Shown here: in pieces, positions 24,066 to 32,982 of the stretch
Position numbering within the stretch: the stretch's first letter is position 1
Layout: each line of letters starts with the position of its first letter
DNA from: Acidobacteriota bacterium
GTDB taxonomy: Bacteria; Acidobacteriota; Terriglobia; Terriglobales; Acidobacteriaceae
Assembly (NCBI GenBank): GCA_021781495.1
Contig: JAJXWS010000011.1
Span: 1 to 56,223 of the forward strand
Length of the DNA stretch: 56,223 nt
Direction: 5' to 3'
Notes under the pieces: generated by a model
Database searches by the model: none
What the model was told of the DNA's origin: nothing
What the model saw: the letters and a program-made list of their open reading frames with translations, nothing else
Made by a program: the position numbers and the translations under genes

Positions 24066-24848
24066 CAGGTGCTGATGTCCCCAGCTGAAGTGCCGTCCAA
24101 CGATGCCCTTGATGATCCAGTGATCGGTGGCGGCTGTGGGTCCAATGCCCACGCCAAAGTTCAGCTCCCACTTGGGCGAGACGTTCAGGTCAATCGAGGG
24201 GAAGAACTGCTGCTGCTGGTCATGCAGGCTGGCGATGTCGCGGATGCTGCCGTAGTCGGCGTAGTACTCCAGCCCGCCGGCCACCACCTTGCTGAAGTCG
24301 TAGCTGACCTTGGCGGCGGGGGCAAAGTCCAGCCCCAGGTTCACATCGGGTCCGTGCAGGGTACGCTCCAGCGCGGGATTCACGGCCAGGTACCAGCGGC
24401 CAAGCTGTTTGTCCACAATGGGCCGGATCTCCCACGTCCACGTGTCGCGGTCAAAGAAGGCGCGCTGGTAGCCGAACTCCATGGAGAGACTGGCGCCGAC
24501 GGGCCAGTGCCAACTCTCCGGCACGCGTACGCGCGGGCGAATGTGGTCGCCGACCCACTGGATGCCGGTTCCGCTCTGCTCGCTGGTGAAGAAGTAGAAG
24601 CCCACCTCGGCCCAGCGGTTGATGCCCTGCGTAATCTCCACCGTCTCGTGCTCGGCGCGATAGGTGGGGTCAACGCCGTCGATAAACCGGCGCTGGCCGT
24701 CCGCGGTAAAGTTCGAGTGCAGCTCCACCATGGTGCTGCGCGGCGGTTCGGTATCGGAGCCGTACACCTGGATCTCGTAGTTTCCCTGGGCGCGAGCCAC
24801 ACCGGTGGCCAGTCCCATCAGCATCAGGACAGAAAGGAAGCTCTTCAA
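24063..24848 (-). CDS. Probable outer-membrane beta-barrel protein of unknown function
   Basis: 261 residues. A signal peptide (SFLSVLMLMGLATGVARA, cleavage before QGN) is followed by alternating hydrophobic/polar strands rich in aromatic residues, for example WTWEIRPIVDKQLGRWYLAV and KWELNFGVGIGPT, typical of a barrel. The start is TTG 24848, with AAGGAG 5 bases upstream; the frame is open to 24974, but the upstream part has no membrane or signal features. It faces the racemase gene across a shared terminator and is divergent from yebC. The substrate or role cannot be stated. Confidence 0.75.
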   Translation of the reverse strand: MKSFLSVLMLMGLATGVARAQGNYEIQVYGSDTEPPRSTMVELHSNFTADGQRRFIDGVDPTYRAEHETVEITQGINRWAEVGFYFFTSEQSGTGIQWVGDHIRPRVRVPESWHWPVGASLSMEFGYQRAFFDRDTWTWEIRPIVDKQLGRWYLAVNPALERTLHGPDVNLGLDFAPAAKVSYDFSKVVAGGLEYYADYGSIRDIASLHDQQQQFFPSIDLNVSPKWELNFGVGIGPTAATDHWIIKGIVGRHFSWGHQHL

Positions 24849-25003
24849 TCTCACTCCTTGCGTGTGTGGGGATGCACGGGCGGCGGTTCCCGGCATGTTT
24901 CCTTGGATGCACAAACCGGCATGCGGGAAACAGCGTCTGCAGGGTGCAACCGGCCCGAGCCGAGCTTTGGGCAAGCGCGGTTTTAGCCCATGCGCCTGAG
25001 TGA

Positions 25004-25009
25004 TATACT
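25004..25009 (+). promoter_or_regulatory. Possible -10 element upstream of yebC within a small palindrome
   Basis: TATACT (5 of 6 to TATAAT) lies 54 bases before the yebC ATG. It sits inside TGAGT-GATAT-ACTCA (24998-25012), a perfect 5-bp inverted repeat that could bind a regulator. The -35 is weak. Confidence 0.35.
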
Positions 25010-25062
25010 CACATGGTTAGGTGCGTCTCCGCGCCGGTATTTTCACCACTACTGAGGTTCCC

Positions 25063-25812
25063 ATGTCAGGCCACTCGAAATGGGCCACAATCAAGCACAA
25101 GAAGGGCGCGCTGGACGCCAAGCGCGGCAAGATATTCACTCGCCTGATCAAGGAAATCACCATTGCCGCCAAGAGCGGCGGCGGTGACCCCGACGGCAAC
25201 CCGCGCCTGCGCACAGCCATCCTGGCCGCCAAGGCTGAGAACATGCCCGCGGACAACATCAAGCGCGCCGTCCAGCGCGGCACTGGCGAGCTTGAGGGCG
25301 TGAACTACGAAGAGATCACCTTCGAGGGCTACGGCCCCGGAGGCGTCGCCATCATCGTGGAAGTGCTCACCGATAATCGCAATCGCACGGTCAGCGAGAT
25401 TCGCCACGCCTTTTCCAAGAACGGCGGCAACCTCGGCGAGTCCGGTTCGGTGCGCTTCATGTTCTCCAAGAAGGGCGTCATCGCGGTGGAGAAGTCGGCG
25501 GCCACGGAAGAGCAGCTGATGGACATCGTGCTGGAGCACGGCGGCGAGGACCTGAACGACGAGGGCGACACCTGGGAGATCCTTACCGATCCCGCAGCCC
25601 ATGAGGGCGTGCTCGCAGCGGTCAAGGCGGCCGGCATCCCCACAGTCATGAGCGAGGTCACCATGATCGCCTCCACCTACACCAAGCTGGAAGGTGCGGC
25701 GGCGAGCCAAATGATCCGCCTCCTTGAGGCTCTTGAAGACTTTGACGACACCCAGAACGTCTACTCGAACTTCGATATGGACGCCGAGCAGATGGAGCAG
25801 GTGGCTGGCTGA
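25063..25812 (+). CDS. yebC: YebC/PmpR family protein
   Basis: 249 residues, the standard size. It begins with the family hallmark [15 protein letters not shown] and has the [14 protein letters not shown] and EGYGPGG segments. YebC-type proteins have been described as transcription regulators and, in one subgroup, as ribosome-associated factors helping translation of proline stretches; which applies here cannot be read from sequence. The start is ATG 25063 with GAGGT upstream. A strong terminator follows the stop. Confidence 0.96.
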   Translation: MSGHSKWATIKHKKGALDAKRGKIFTRLIKEITIAAKSGGGDPDGNPRLRTAILAAKAENMPADNIKRAVQRGTGELEGVNYEEITFEGYGPGGVAIIVEVLTDNRNRTVSEIRHAFSKNGGNLGESGSVRFMFSKKGVIAVEKSAATEEQLMDIVLEHGGEDLNDEGDTWEILTDPAAHEGVLAAVKAAGIPTVMSEVTMIASTYTKLEGAAASQMIRLLEALEDFDDTQNVYSNFDMDAEQMEQVAG

Positions 25813-25840
25813 TCCGTTTGCCGGCAGGCATTCCAAAGAG

Positions 25841-25866
25841 GGCCGCCCGGTTGTGGCGGCCTTTTT
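25841..25866 (+). terminator. Rho-independent terminator after yebC
   Basis: GGCCGCC (25841-25847) and GGCGGCC (25855-25861) form a perfect 7-bp GC stem with a 7-base loop, followed by TTTTT. It lies 28 bases after the yebC stop and separates it from the PagL-like gene. Confidence 0.9.
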
Positions 25867-25904
25867 CTGGCAGATTCCCCAAATCATCCGTGAAGGGAAG
25901 AGCA

Positions 25905-26618
25905 TTGAGCAGAAGTGTGAAGTGTTTTCTGTTGTTCCTCGCCGCGGGCGCAGCGGCCGTTGCCCAGTCCGCGCAGCCGGCCGCACAGGTTGCAGACGCC
26001 TCGAACCCGGTGGCGCAGGTTCGCCAGGCGCGCAGCTGGGAGTACGGTCCGTTCGTGAACTGGGGAAGCGGCCTTGGCAATCGCGATAACTTCCGGTTCT
26101 TCTTCACCGGCTTCCAACTCGGCAAGGTGCTCACCCCGGTTGTGCATGCGGGCCCGTTCAGCGGCCAGTTTGAGTACAGCGGCAACATCATTCCGCTGTG
26201 GCAGGCCTACACCCCGGCGCCGCACATTGAGACCTTCACCTACAAGGGAGAGCCTTTCCAGGCGCCCGTGGGCGGCGGAACCTACACAGGCGTCAGCATC
26301 ACGCCGGTCATCTTTCGCTGGAACTTTCTTACCCGATCGCGGCGCATTCAGCCGTGGTTCCAGGCGGCGGGCGGTCTCATCTATACCACCCACAAGTTTC
26401 CGCCGGACGAGCTGGTTCCGCACGGCACGCCGGGTGGCACATCGGTCTTCAACTTTTCGCCGCAGGGCGGAGGCGGAATTCACTACTTCCTCCGGTCCGG
26501 GCGGTCCATTGATCTGGGCGTGAACGGTGTGCACATCTCGTCGGCCTCGCTGGGCGATCGCAACCCCGGTGTGAACGCCAGCATCCAGATTCAAGTGGGA
26601 TATACCTTCTGGAAGTAG
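25905..26618 (+). CDS. PagL-like outer-membrane protein (acyloxyacyl hydrolase family)
   Basis: 237 residues. The signal peptide (VKCFLLFLAAGAAAVA, cleavage before QSA) precedes a barrel of about eight strands ending in the C-terminal aromatic IQVGYTFWK typical of outer-membrane proteins. The segment VHISSASLGDRNPGVN matches the lipid A deacylase PagL active-site region, with His210 and Ser212. The position that I recall as the third catalytic residue (Glu in Pseudomonas PagL) is Asn here, as in a common subgroup, so deacylase activity is uncertain. The start is TTG 25905 with GAAGGGAAG upstream; GTG 25917 is possible. ftcD follows after 2 bases. Confidence 0.75.
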   Translation: MSRSVKCFLLFLAAGAAAVAQSAQPAAQVADASNPVAQVRQARSWEYGPFVNWGSGLGNRDNFRFFFTGFQLGKVLTPVVHAGPFSGQFEYSGNIIPLWQAYTPAPHIETFTYKGEPFQAPVGGGTYTGVSITPVIFRWNFLTRSRRIQPWFQAAGGLIYTTHKFPPDELVPHGTPGGTSVFNFSPQGGGGIHYFLRSGRSIDLGVNGVHISSASLGDRNPGVNASIQIQVGYTFWK

Positions 26619-26620
26619 GC

Positions 26621-27541
26621 ATGAAAGAAGCCGTCGTCGAGTGCGTCCCCAATTTCTCTGAGGGCAAAGATGCCCGGCGGGTCGAGGCCATTGTGGCCGC
26701 GATGCGCGTGGACGGGGTGCACCTGCTCGACTGGTCCATGGATCCCGATCACAACCGCTCCGTGGTGACGGTGGCGGGTGAGCCCTTGGCGGTCGTCGAG
26801 TCGGCTGTGCGCGGCGCGGGCAAGGCGGCGGAGCTGATTGACCTGACCACGCAGGAGGGCGTCCATCCGCGCATTGGCGCCGCCGACGTGATTCCGTTTG
26901 TGCCCATCTCCGGCATCAAGCTGGAGCAGTGCGTGATGCTGGCGCGGCAGGCCGGGCTGGAGATATGGCGCCGCTTCGGCGTGCCGGTCTACTTCTATGA
27001 GGCCGCGGCGGCACGGCCGGACCGCGTGAATCTGGAGGATGTCCGTCGCGGACAGTTTGAGGGGCTCCGCGATTCTGTCCGAAAAGAGGCAGCTCGCAGA
27101 CCGGATCTGGGCGGTCCCGGCCTGCATCCCACCGCCGGAGCCTGCGCCGTGGGCGCGCGCAAGTTCCTTGTCGCCTACAACATCTTCTTTGATTCCTCCG
27201 ACGTGGCCATGGTCCGGGCCATCGCGCGCGAGATTCGCGCCTCTGCCGGCGGGCTCAAGGGCGTGAAGGCCATGGGCGTCCTGGTGCATGACCGCGCCCA
27301 GCTCTCCATGAACATCACGGATCTGGAAGCCGCGCCGATCTCCTCCGTTTTCAGCGCGGTTTCGCGCCTGGCTCAGCGCTACAAGACCGCGCCGGTGGAG
27401 GGCGAAGTCATCGGACTGATTCCCGAGAACGCCTGCGAGCGCGATAGCGAGTGGATGCGTCAATTAACCGGGTTCGAGCCGCAGACGAAGATACTGGAGC
27501 GGCGTCTTGCAGCTCCGCTGACATGGCCCTCTGCGCTCTGA
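26621..27541 (+). CDS. ftcD: Glutamate formimidoyltransferase
   Basis: 306 residues, the transferase domain alone without the cyclodeaminase part that is fused in animals. It transfers the formimino group from N-formimino-L-glutamate to tetrahydrofolate in histidine degradation. Diagnostic stretches are the start VECVPNFSEGKD, the DPDHNRSVVT motif and the VHPRIGAADVIPFVPI region. It begins 2 bases after the stop of the PagL-like gene, so the two are cotranscribed although no functional link is evident. No hut genes are near. Confidence 0.93.
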   Translation: MKEAVVECVPNFSEGKDARRVEAIVAAMRVDGVHLLDWSMDPDHNRSVVTVAGEPLAVVESAVRGAGKAAELIDLTTQEGVHPRIGAADVIPFVPISGIKLEQCVMLARQAGLEIWRRFGVPVYFYEAAAARPDRVNLEDVRRGQFEGLRDSVRKEAARRPDLGGPGLHPTAGACAVGARKFLVAYNIFFDSSDVAMVRAIAREIRASAGGLKGVKAMGVLVHDRAQLSMNITDLEAAPISSVFSAVSRLAQRYKTAPVEGEVIGLIPENACERDSEWMRQLTGFEPQTKILERRLAAPLTWPSAL

Positions 27542-27814
27542 CCCATGCTGCCGGAAGACGGCACAGGCCGTCCAACAAGGCAGAGGGTAAAATGGAAGTG
27601 GCAGCGCTGTGGAACGGAATGGCTGCCTCGGGATCGCGCTGGACGCTGGGAAATACATTTGTAGATTTCGGGCACGGATAGCGCAACTCCCATCGCTTGC
27701 ATGGGTTAGCGATTGCAGGCAGAAATGAAACGGGCAGGGAAGACCTGCTGGCAAGATGCCCAAAGGTTTCCAGGTAAAACGCGCCCTATGGCGCTACTCT
27801 CCCGGAGGAAAGTT
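27542..27814 (+). other. Non-coding stretch with two small hairpins before a secreted-protein gene
   Basis: 273 bases with no gene that I can support. A 29-codon frame at 27592-27681 preceded by GAGGG is possible but unsupported. Near the downstream gene there are GCAGG-gaaga-CCTGC and GCGCC-CTAT-GGCGC (27781-27794), the latter only 9 bases before the GGAGG of the next gene. They may affect translation; no known riboswitch pattern was recognised. Confidence 0.4.
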
Positions 27815-28771
27815 TTGTTGAAGAATCTGGTCAAAGTTACAGTTCCCGCGCTGTTTGTCTCCATGGCGCTTTCAGCCCCGGCGGCGCAGCTCTCCAGCGA
27901 TGCGCGCGCGGCCATTCCGCGTGAGGTGCAGCAGCTTGTGGTCATTGACTACAAGGCCATGCAGAACTCCGATGTGGCCATGCAGCTGCGCGACCACGTG
28001 ATGCCCCCGGATTTGAAGCAGTTTGATGATGCGCTGCGCAAGTCTGGCCTGAATGACAATCACGACGTGGATCAGCTCGCCTTTGCGCTCTATCGCCCCA
28101 GCAACAGCAGCGACCAGCTTTCCACCGTGGGCATTGCGCAGGGCCAGTTTTCCGTGGACCAGGTGATGGCCGACTTCCGCAAGAAGCGTGTGCGTCCCAC
28201 CCTGGTGCGCAGCAACAAGATCTACCCCATGGGCCGCACCGGTATGGTGCTGTGCTTTGTGGATCCCTCCACCATGATCTTCGGCACCACGGAAGCCGTA
28301 AAGCAGTCGCTGGACGTGCGCGACGGCCTTGGCCAGAGCCTGCTGAGCAACGGTACCATGATGGACGCGATGCGCTCGGTGGACTACGAGCCGCTGTGGA
28401 GCATCCTTGACCAGCGCGGCACGCAGACCATGATGCGCCAGGTGCTGGGGCAGGCCGGCTCCGTCACCGACTATGATTCGGTGCGCAAGCGTCTGCAGTC
28501 CTCCTGGTACTCGATGGACTTCATGCACGGAGTCAAGTTCGACCTGACCATTGTGACCGGCGACGCCTTTGCCGCAGCCACCGTGTCGTCTCTGCTGAAT
28601 GCCGCTGTGCTCTACAAAAAGATGAGCGGAACGGACGCGGAGAAGGCCGCACTGGCAGCGACGGATATCAGCTCGAATGCCGGCCAGCTTGGCATTCACT
28701 TTGCCGCATCAGACAGCCAGTTCGGCAGCCTGCTGGAGTCTCCGCTCTTCCAGAGCATGGTGCATCCGTAA
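27815..28771 (+). CDS. Secreted protein of unknown function
   Basis: 318 residues. A signal peptide (NLVKVTVPALFVSMALSAPAA) precedes an alpha/beta-looking mature protein rich in DQ and methionine, with the segments QQLVVIDYKAMQNS, GMVLCFVDPSTMIFGTTEAVKQSLD and a C-terminal FGSLLESPLFQSM. I recognise no catalytic motif. The start is TTG 27815, with GGAGG exactly 6 bases upstream; ATG 27788 lies before that ribosome site and is unlikely. The same GGAGG-N6-TTG layout occurs at 18035. It stands alone between ftcD and the convergent GGDEF gene. Confidence 0.75.
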   Translation: MLKNLVKVTVPALFVSMALSAPAAQLSSDARAAIPREVQQLVVIDYKAMQNSDVAMQLRDHVMPPDLKQFDDALRKSGLNDNHDVDQLAFALYRPSNSSDQLSTVGIAQGQFSVDQVMADFRKKRVRPTLVRSNKIYPMGRTGMVLCFVDPSTMIFGTTEAVKQSLDVRDGLGQSLLSNGTMMDAMRSVDYEPLWSILDQRGTQTMMRQVLGQAGSVTDYDSVRKRLQSSWYSMDFMHGVKFDLTIVTGDAFAAATVSSLLNAAVLYKKMSGTDAEKAALAATDISSNAGQLGIHFAASDSQFGSLLESPLFQSMVHP

Positions 28772-28855
28772 CAGTACGCTGAGGCCGCCGCGTCCGGGCC
28801 ATTGGCCGGCGCGGCGCGGCCTCGCGATTTCGTAGCAAAGCTGCGCCCACCGTAC

Positions 28856-30733
28856 CTAACTCCCGGATAACAGTTCGGCTTCGCGCGCCACGGTGTTATC
28901 GTTCCATCCGTATACCTGGTTGCGTCCGCACCGCTTTGCTTCGTATAGAGCCTCATCGGCCTGATGCAGCAGGTGCGTAGCGCGCTGACCGGTAACCGGC
29001 ACCGTGGTGGCGCATCCGATGGAGATCGTGACCTGCCCCAGCGGACTGCCGTGATGCGGCAGTCGTAACTGCTCCATCGCGCTGCGAATCTCCTCCGCCA
29101 CCTGCATCGCGCCCGCATACGAAGTGTTGGGCAGAATTACCGCGAACTCTTCGCCGCCAAAGCGCGCCACCAGGTCCGAGCAGCGCGTCGCCACCTCCCG
29201 GGTCATCCCGGCGATCTCCTTCAGGCAGTTGTCCCCTTTCAGGTGGCCATAGGTGTCGTTGTATGCCTTGAAGAAATCCACATCGATAAGCAGCGTGGAG
29301 AGCGGCTGCTTCGCGCGCTGGCAGCGGCGCCACTCCGTGGAGAGGACGTGGTCAAAGTGGCGGCGGTTGGCCAACTGCGTCAGCGAATCGGTCGCGGCAA
29401 GCGCCTCCAGCGCAAGATAAGCGCTCTGCAGATCCTGCTCCGCCTGCTTGCGGTCCTGAATATCGCGAACGATATACAGAATGCCTATCGGCGCGTGCAT
29501 CACGGGATCGTGCACCAGCTTCAGGCTTGCTTCCACCCACATGTAGTTGCCATCCTGCTTGCGCACGCGGCATTCGATCGTGGCGCTCTCCACGCCACTG
29601 CGCATGAGATGAATCACCTCCTGCGCCTTGGCAAGATCGTCCGGGTGCACGAGATCCAGATTCTTCGTCCGCAGCAGTTCTTTCGGCTTCAATCCCACCA
29701 TGTTCTGCGCAGCCGCTGAAACGTAACTGCGATTGCCCGCAATATCCTCCAGCATGATGATGTCCCGCGAGTTCTCCATCACCAGGTTGTGCAGTTCAAC
29801 TGCCCGTAGCAACTCCCGCTTTCGTGTCTTATGCCGGTCGAGCACCGCGCTGATGCTGTACAGCGTGAACGTTCCCAGTAGCAGGTTGAGTTGCAGGACT
29901 CCAATCGGCGCCAGAGACACGCCGGACTGCATCAGCCCCGTCGGCCCCAGGCTGCGCATCGTGCAGTAAACGCTCGCAACGGAGGTGAGCAGGGCCGTGG
30001 TCGAGGCCCACACCATGCCCTGCCGCAGCAGAACGAGGATCATCAGCGGATACAGCACGATCAGCAGCGATGTGTCCACCCGCACCAGGCAGTACACCGT
30101 GACCACAGCGGCAGCCGCTACGTAGATCCAGCCTGTCCTGCTCTGCCTTGAGACGGCGAAGCCACCCAGCAGGATGCCTACACACGCCGGGGTGGTTGCG
30201 GCGATGCCCAGTCCATCGCCCACCGCCCAGGTCAGCAGGGCGCTCGCGGCACTTTCATGCAGCAGGTGGACTGCGAAGATCGAATACAGCAGCCCCGTAG
30301 CCAGCGGGGCCAGCACAAACGCCACCAGAACAAAGCGTCCCAGGTAGGCCGGGGCGGCAAAGCGCGGTAGCGCGCATGATCTTCGCCGCAGGAGCCACGC
30401 GCTCAGCATCACCTCAAACAGACGCAGCAGAGCGTGAAGAACGCCGATCTTCCAGCCTCCGGCTGTGAGCGTACCGCCCATCAGCAGCGCCGCAAATCCG
30501 GCGGCAAGATACGCAGGCCAGTTCCAGCGCGGAACCACCAGCAGATATGCCAGCAGAATGCCGTCGGCAAACTGCAACCGGTGCGGAACCGCACTCTCGG
30601 CGGGCAGGACGTGGACGAAGACCACTGCCAGCCAGACTGCCAGAAAACAGATAGCGATGCGCGCGGCAAACTGCAGTGATGCTGGGCGCGGAAGAAACCA
30701 CGCCTGTTGTCTTGCTTCGGAACGTGCCTGCAC
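28856..30733 (-). CDS. Membrane diguanylate cyclase (MASE1-like sensor, PAS, GGDEF)
   Basis: 625 residues. An N-terminal membrane part of about 8-10 segments (residues about 20-290) resembles MASE1. A PAS domain (about 310-430, ending YIVRDIQDRKQAEQDLQ) is followed by a GGDEF domain. The active site is GGEEF, and the product-inhibition I-site RCSD stands exactly five residues before it, so the enzyme should make c-di-GMP and be feedback-inhibited. The start is GTG 30733: GGAGGAG lies 4-6 bases upstream and is inside the longer open frame that runs to 30826. No EAL domain is present. Confidence 0.9.
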   Translation of the reverse strand: MQARSEARQQAWFLPRPASLQFAARIAICFLAVWLAVVFVHVLPAESAVPHRLQFADGILLAYLLVVPRWNWPAYLAAGFAALLMGGTLTAGGWKIGVLHALLRLFEVMLSAWLLRRRSCALPRFAAPAYLGRFVLVAFVLAPLATGLLYSIFAVHLLHESAASALLTWAVGDGLGIAATTPACVGILLGGFAVSRQSRTGWIYVAAAAVVTVYCLVRVDTSLLIVLYPLMILVLLRQGMVWASTTALLTSVASVYCTMRSLGPTGLMQSGVSLAPIGVLQLNLLLGTFTLYSISAVLDRHKTRKRELLRAVELHNLVMENSRDIIMLEDIAGNRSYVSAAAQNMVGLKPKELLRTKNLDLVHPDDLAKAQEVIHLMRSGVESATIECRVRKQDGNYMWVEASLKLVHDPVMHAPIGILYIVRDIQDRKQAEQDLQSAYLALEALAATDSLTQLANRRHFDHVLSTEWRRCQRAKQPLSTLLIDVDFFKAYNDTYGHLKGDNCLKEIAGMTREVATRCSDLVARFGGEEFAVILPNTSYAGAMQVAEEIRSAMEQLRLPHHGSPLGQVTISIGCATTVPVTGQRATHLLHQADEALYEAKRCGRNQVYGWNDNTVAREAELLSGS

Positions 30734-30841
30734 AAGTCTCCTCCAACCTGCATATCGGAGGAAATGACACAAACTAGAGTGAGTTATTGCAGCCGCACAC
30801 GAAGGTTTTTCGCTGCATCGTTCCATTCCGGCCCGTGTGCG

Positions 30842-31210
30842 TTACCGCTCGGGCGTCAGCTTCGGATGGAACTGCGTCTGGCCACCCGGCAGCAGCACAA
30901 TTTCCAACTGCCCCTCCTGACGCTCGGAGAGACCCGGTCCCGTGACCTGATGCACGGTCAGCGTGCCGCCCTCGGTGTACTGCACTTTGATGGGACCCCG
31001 GCCCTGCACCTGGAAGCGGTAGTGATAGTCGCTGCCGTCAGAAAGAGCGTCCACGCCAAAGCTGGCGTTGGGATAATCCACCTCCAGCAGTTGGATGGAC
31101 TTGCCGGTACGGTTTTCAACCGTGGCATCGATGCGGTAAGAATGGCATCCACTCATCAGAGCCATCGCGGCCAGTCCGCACAAGGCCGCGGCCTTGCTCA
31201 CAGGTTTCAT
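30842..31210 (-). CDS. Small lipoprotein of unknown function
   Basis: 122 residues. The signal peptide ends in the lipobox LMSGC, so residue 22 is probably lipidated. The mature part is short and beta-rich (TVENRTGKSIQLLEVDYPN) and resembles a small immunoglobulin-like fold, which is a guess. The ATG overlaps the lpxD stop (ATGA), so it is translated with lpxD and may act in the cell envelope. I do not recognise a named family. Confidence 0.8.
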   Translation of the reverse strand: MKPVSKAAALCGLAAMALMSGCHSYRIDATVENRTGKSIQLLEVDYPNASFGVDALSDGSDYHYRFQVQGRGPIKVQYTEGGTLTVHQVTGPGLSERQEGQLEIVLLPGGQTQFHPKLTPER

Positions 31211-32241
31211 GCCTGCCCCTCGTCTTTCTCTTGTGCTGCGGCAAACTTCTTTTCCAGCCGGTCCAGTCGCTTCAACAACTCGGGCAGCCGCTGAAAGACG
31301 GTGACCGCCCGCAGCCAGACGCGGTTGTCGAAGGCCGGTGAGCCGGAGATCATCTTGCCTGCGGGCACATCGTGCGAGACGCCCGACTGCGCCGTCAGAA
31401 TGACGCCATCGCCCAGCGTGCAGTGTCCGGCCACGCCCGCCTGTCCGGCCAGAATGGCGTTACTGCCCACTTCGGACGAGCCGGCCAGCCCCACCTGTGC
31501 GCAGAGCATGGTGTTCTGTCCCACGCGCGACCCATGGCCCACCTGCACCAGGTTATCCACTTTGGTTCCATCGCCAATCTCCGTCATGCCCACGGTGGCG
31601 CGGTCAATGCAGGCGTTGGCCTGGATATCCACGCGGCTGCCCACGCGCACCGGACCAGACTGCGGAATCTTCTCCCACTGCCCATCTTCGTTGCGGGCAA
31701 AGCCAAAGCCGTCGGCTCCCACAATCGCGCCGTTCTCCAGCGTGACGTGATCGCCCAGCATGCAGCCCTCGCGCACTACCGCATGCGCATGGACAAACAG
31801 ATGGCTGCCCGTCTGCACGTTGGGATAGAGCACCACGTGGGGCAGCAGAGTGGCATGCGGACCCAGCCGCACACCCGCGCCGATGACCACGTAGGCTCCG
31901 ATGTGCGCCCCCTCGCCGATTTCGGCGCTGGCATCGATAACGGCCGTGGGATGAATCCCCGGCGCGTAAGCCGGTGGCTGATAGAACATGCCCAGCGCCC
32001 GCGAGAAGGCCAGATAGGGGTTCTGGATACGCAGGGTGGCCGTGGGAATCTCCGGAAAATCGGGCTCGACGAGCACGGCGGCCGCAGCCGTTGTACGCGC
32101 CAGGCCGGCGTACCGGGGATTGGCCACAAAGGTGACCTCAGCCGGACCTGCCCCCTCAATTCCTTTCACACCAGTCACTTCCAGCTCCGGGTCACCCCGA
32201 AGCTCCGCCCCAAGCCGCGTTGCCAGTTCGCTCAGTTTCAT
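31207..32241 (-). CDS. lpxD: UDP-3-O-acylglucosamine N-acyltransferase
   Basis: 344 residues, standard length. The N-terminal uridine-binding domain (to about residue 100) is followed by a long left-handed hexapeptide-repeat helix (IGEGAHIGAYVVIGAGVRLG and many more) and a C-terminal helix that trimerises. The catalytic His is in VQVGHGSRVG. It adds the second acyl chain in lipid A synthesis, so the organism makes lipopolysaccharide. The start is ATG 32241 (MKLSELATRLGAELRG); no good ribosome site is visible, and the frame is open further upstream without family similarity. It is coupled to the lipoprotein gene. Confidence 0.95.
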   Translation of the reverse strand: MKLSELATRLGAELRGDPELEVTGVKGIEGAGPAEVTFVANPRYAGLARTTAAAAVLVEPDFPEIPTATLRIQNPYLAFSRALGMFYQPPAYAPGIHPTAVIDASAEIGEGAHIGAYVVIGAGVRLGPHATLLPHVVLYPNVQTGSHLFVHAHAVVREGCMLGDHVTLENGAIVGADGFGFARNEDGQWEKIPQSGPVRVGSRVDIQANACIDRATVGMTEIGDGTKVDNLVQVGHGSRVGQNTMLCAQVGLAGSSEVGSNAILAGQAGVAGHCTLGDGVILTAQSGVSHDVPAGKMISGSPAFDNRVWLRAVTVFQRLPELLKRLDRLEKKFAAAQEKDEGQA

Positions 32242-32287
32242 CGAGGGAATTGTACCGGAATCAGCAGCGGAGCACTGTGCGGGCGTC

Positions 32288-32794
32288 CTACTCGGCATCT
32301 CCGGGAAACAGCTCCGGCTGCTCGGCTGCCCGGCGCGCGGCGGCTCCACGGCGATGCGTGGCGGCGCCAATCAGGCCCACCACCTGCAAGCTCTGGATGG
32401 CCTGTCGCGGCACGTAGATGCGCTGCGTGCTGGAGCGGGTGTCAGGCGGCGTCACCAGCAGTCCGGCGCCGTCCACCAGGGAGCGGTCATTGGCCGCAAG
32501 CCCCTCCAACTCCTCGCCGTCGGTCAGCGTCATGCGCAGCCACAGGCCGGCGGTGCGCGGACGCACGGCAAACCGCTTCTGCAACAGGCGCTCGGGGTTG
32601 GCGGGGTCCACCAGGGCCAGGTCGCGCACGTAGCATACCCACTTCACGGCGTCCCAGTTGATGTGGAGCACTTTACCGGTCTGGTCCAGGATCTCCAGCG
32701 CGTCTGCGTCCTGACCGAACGAGGCACCGGCGTAACCGGCTACCCAGTCGCGGGTAAACTTGCGCACAATCACGGGTTTACGCCCTGACGCCAT
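32288..32794 (-). CDS. Conserved-looking cytoplasmic protein of unknown function
   Basis: 168 residues with no signal peptide. Two similar segments (VIVRKFTRDWVAGYAG near the start; LWLRMTLTDGEELEGLAAND in the middle) suggest beta-rich, perhaps Sm-like or PilZ-like folds, and the C-terminal 30 residues are basic then acidic (ATHRRGAAARRAAEQPELF). I cannot name a family. The start is ATG 32794; the longer frame to 32860 lacks support. It lies 46 bases upstream of lpxD on the same strand and is divergent from the nucleotidyltransferase-like gene. Confidence 0.7.
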   Translation of the reverse strand: MASGRKPVIVRKFTRDWVAGYAGASFGQDADALEILDQTGKVLHINWDAVKWVCYVRDLALVDPANPERLLQKRFAVRPRTAGLWLRMTLTDGEELEGLAANDRSLVDGAGLLVTPPDTRSSTQRIYVPRQAIQSLQVVGLIGAATHRRGAAARRAAEQPELFPGDAE

Positions 32795-32982
32795 TGCTCT
32801 GGATTGTCGCACGCCGCGCCCTGCGGAGCGAAGGCAAAAGCTGCAAATCCGGTGCAACAATTTCTAGCCATACGGCAGCAGTTGTGATAAGGTACTGCTT
32901 TGCAAGCCTTGCCGTAGTGCAGCGTAAGCGTTGCGGCATCAGGTACTTGGCCAGGGTTGGGACGGCGGAAGCAGGGAACGGA

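Noticed and set aside
27592..27681. 29-codon frame with GAGGG upstream, possible small protein
   Set aside because: It has no hydrophobic or conserved character and no independent evidence; such frames are expected by chance.
32960..32982. GGAAGCAG sequence reminiscent of the SRP RNA apical motif
   Set aside because: The required pairing strand (AGGTCC before a GGAA loop) is missing, and the sequence overlaps the ribosome site of the nucleotidyltransferase-like gene.
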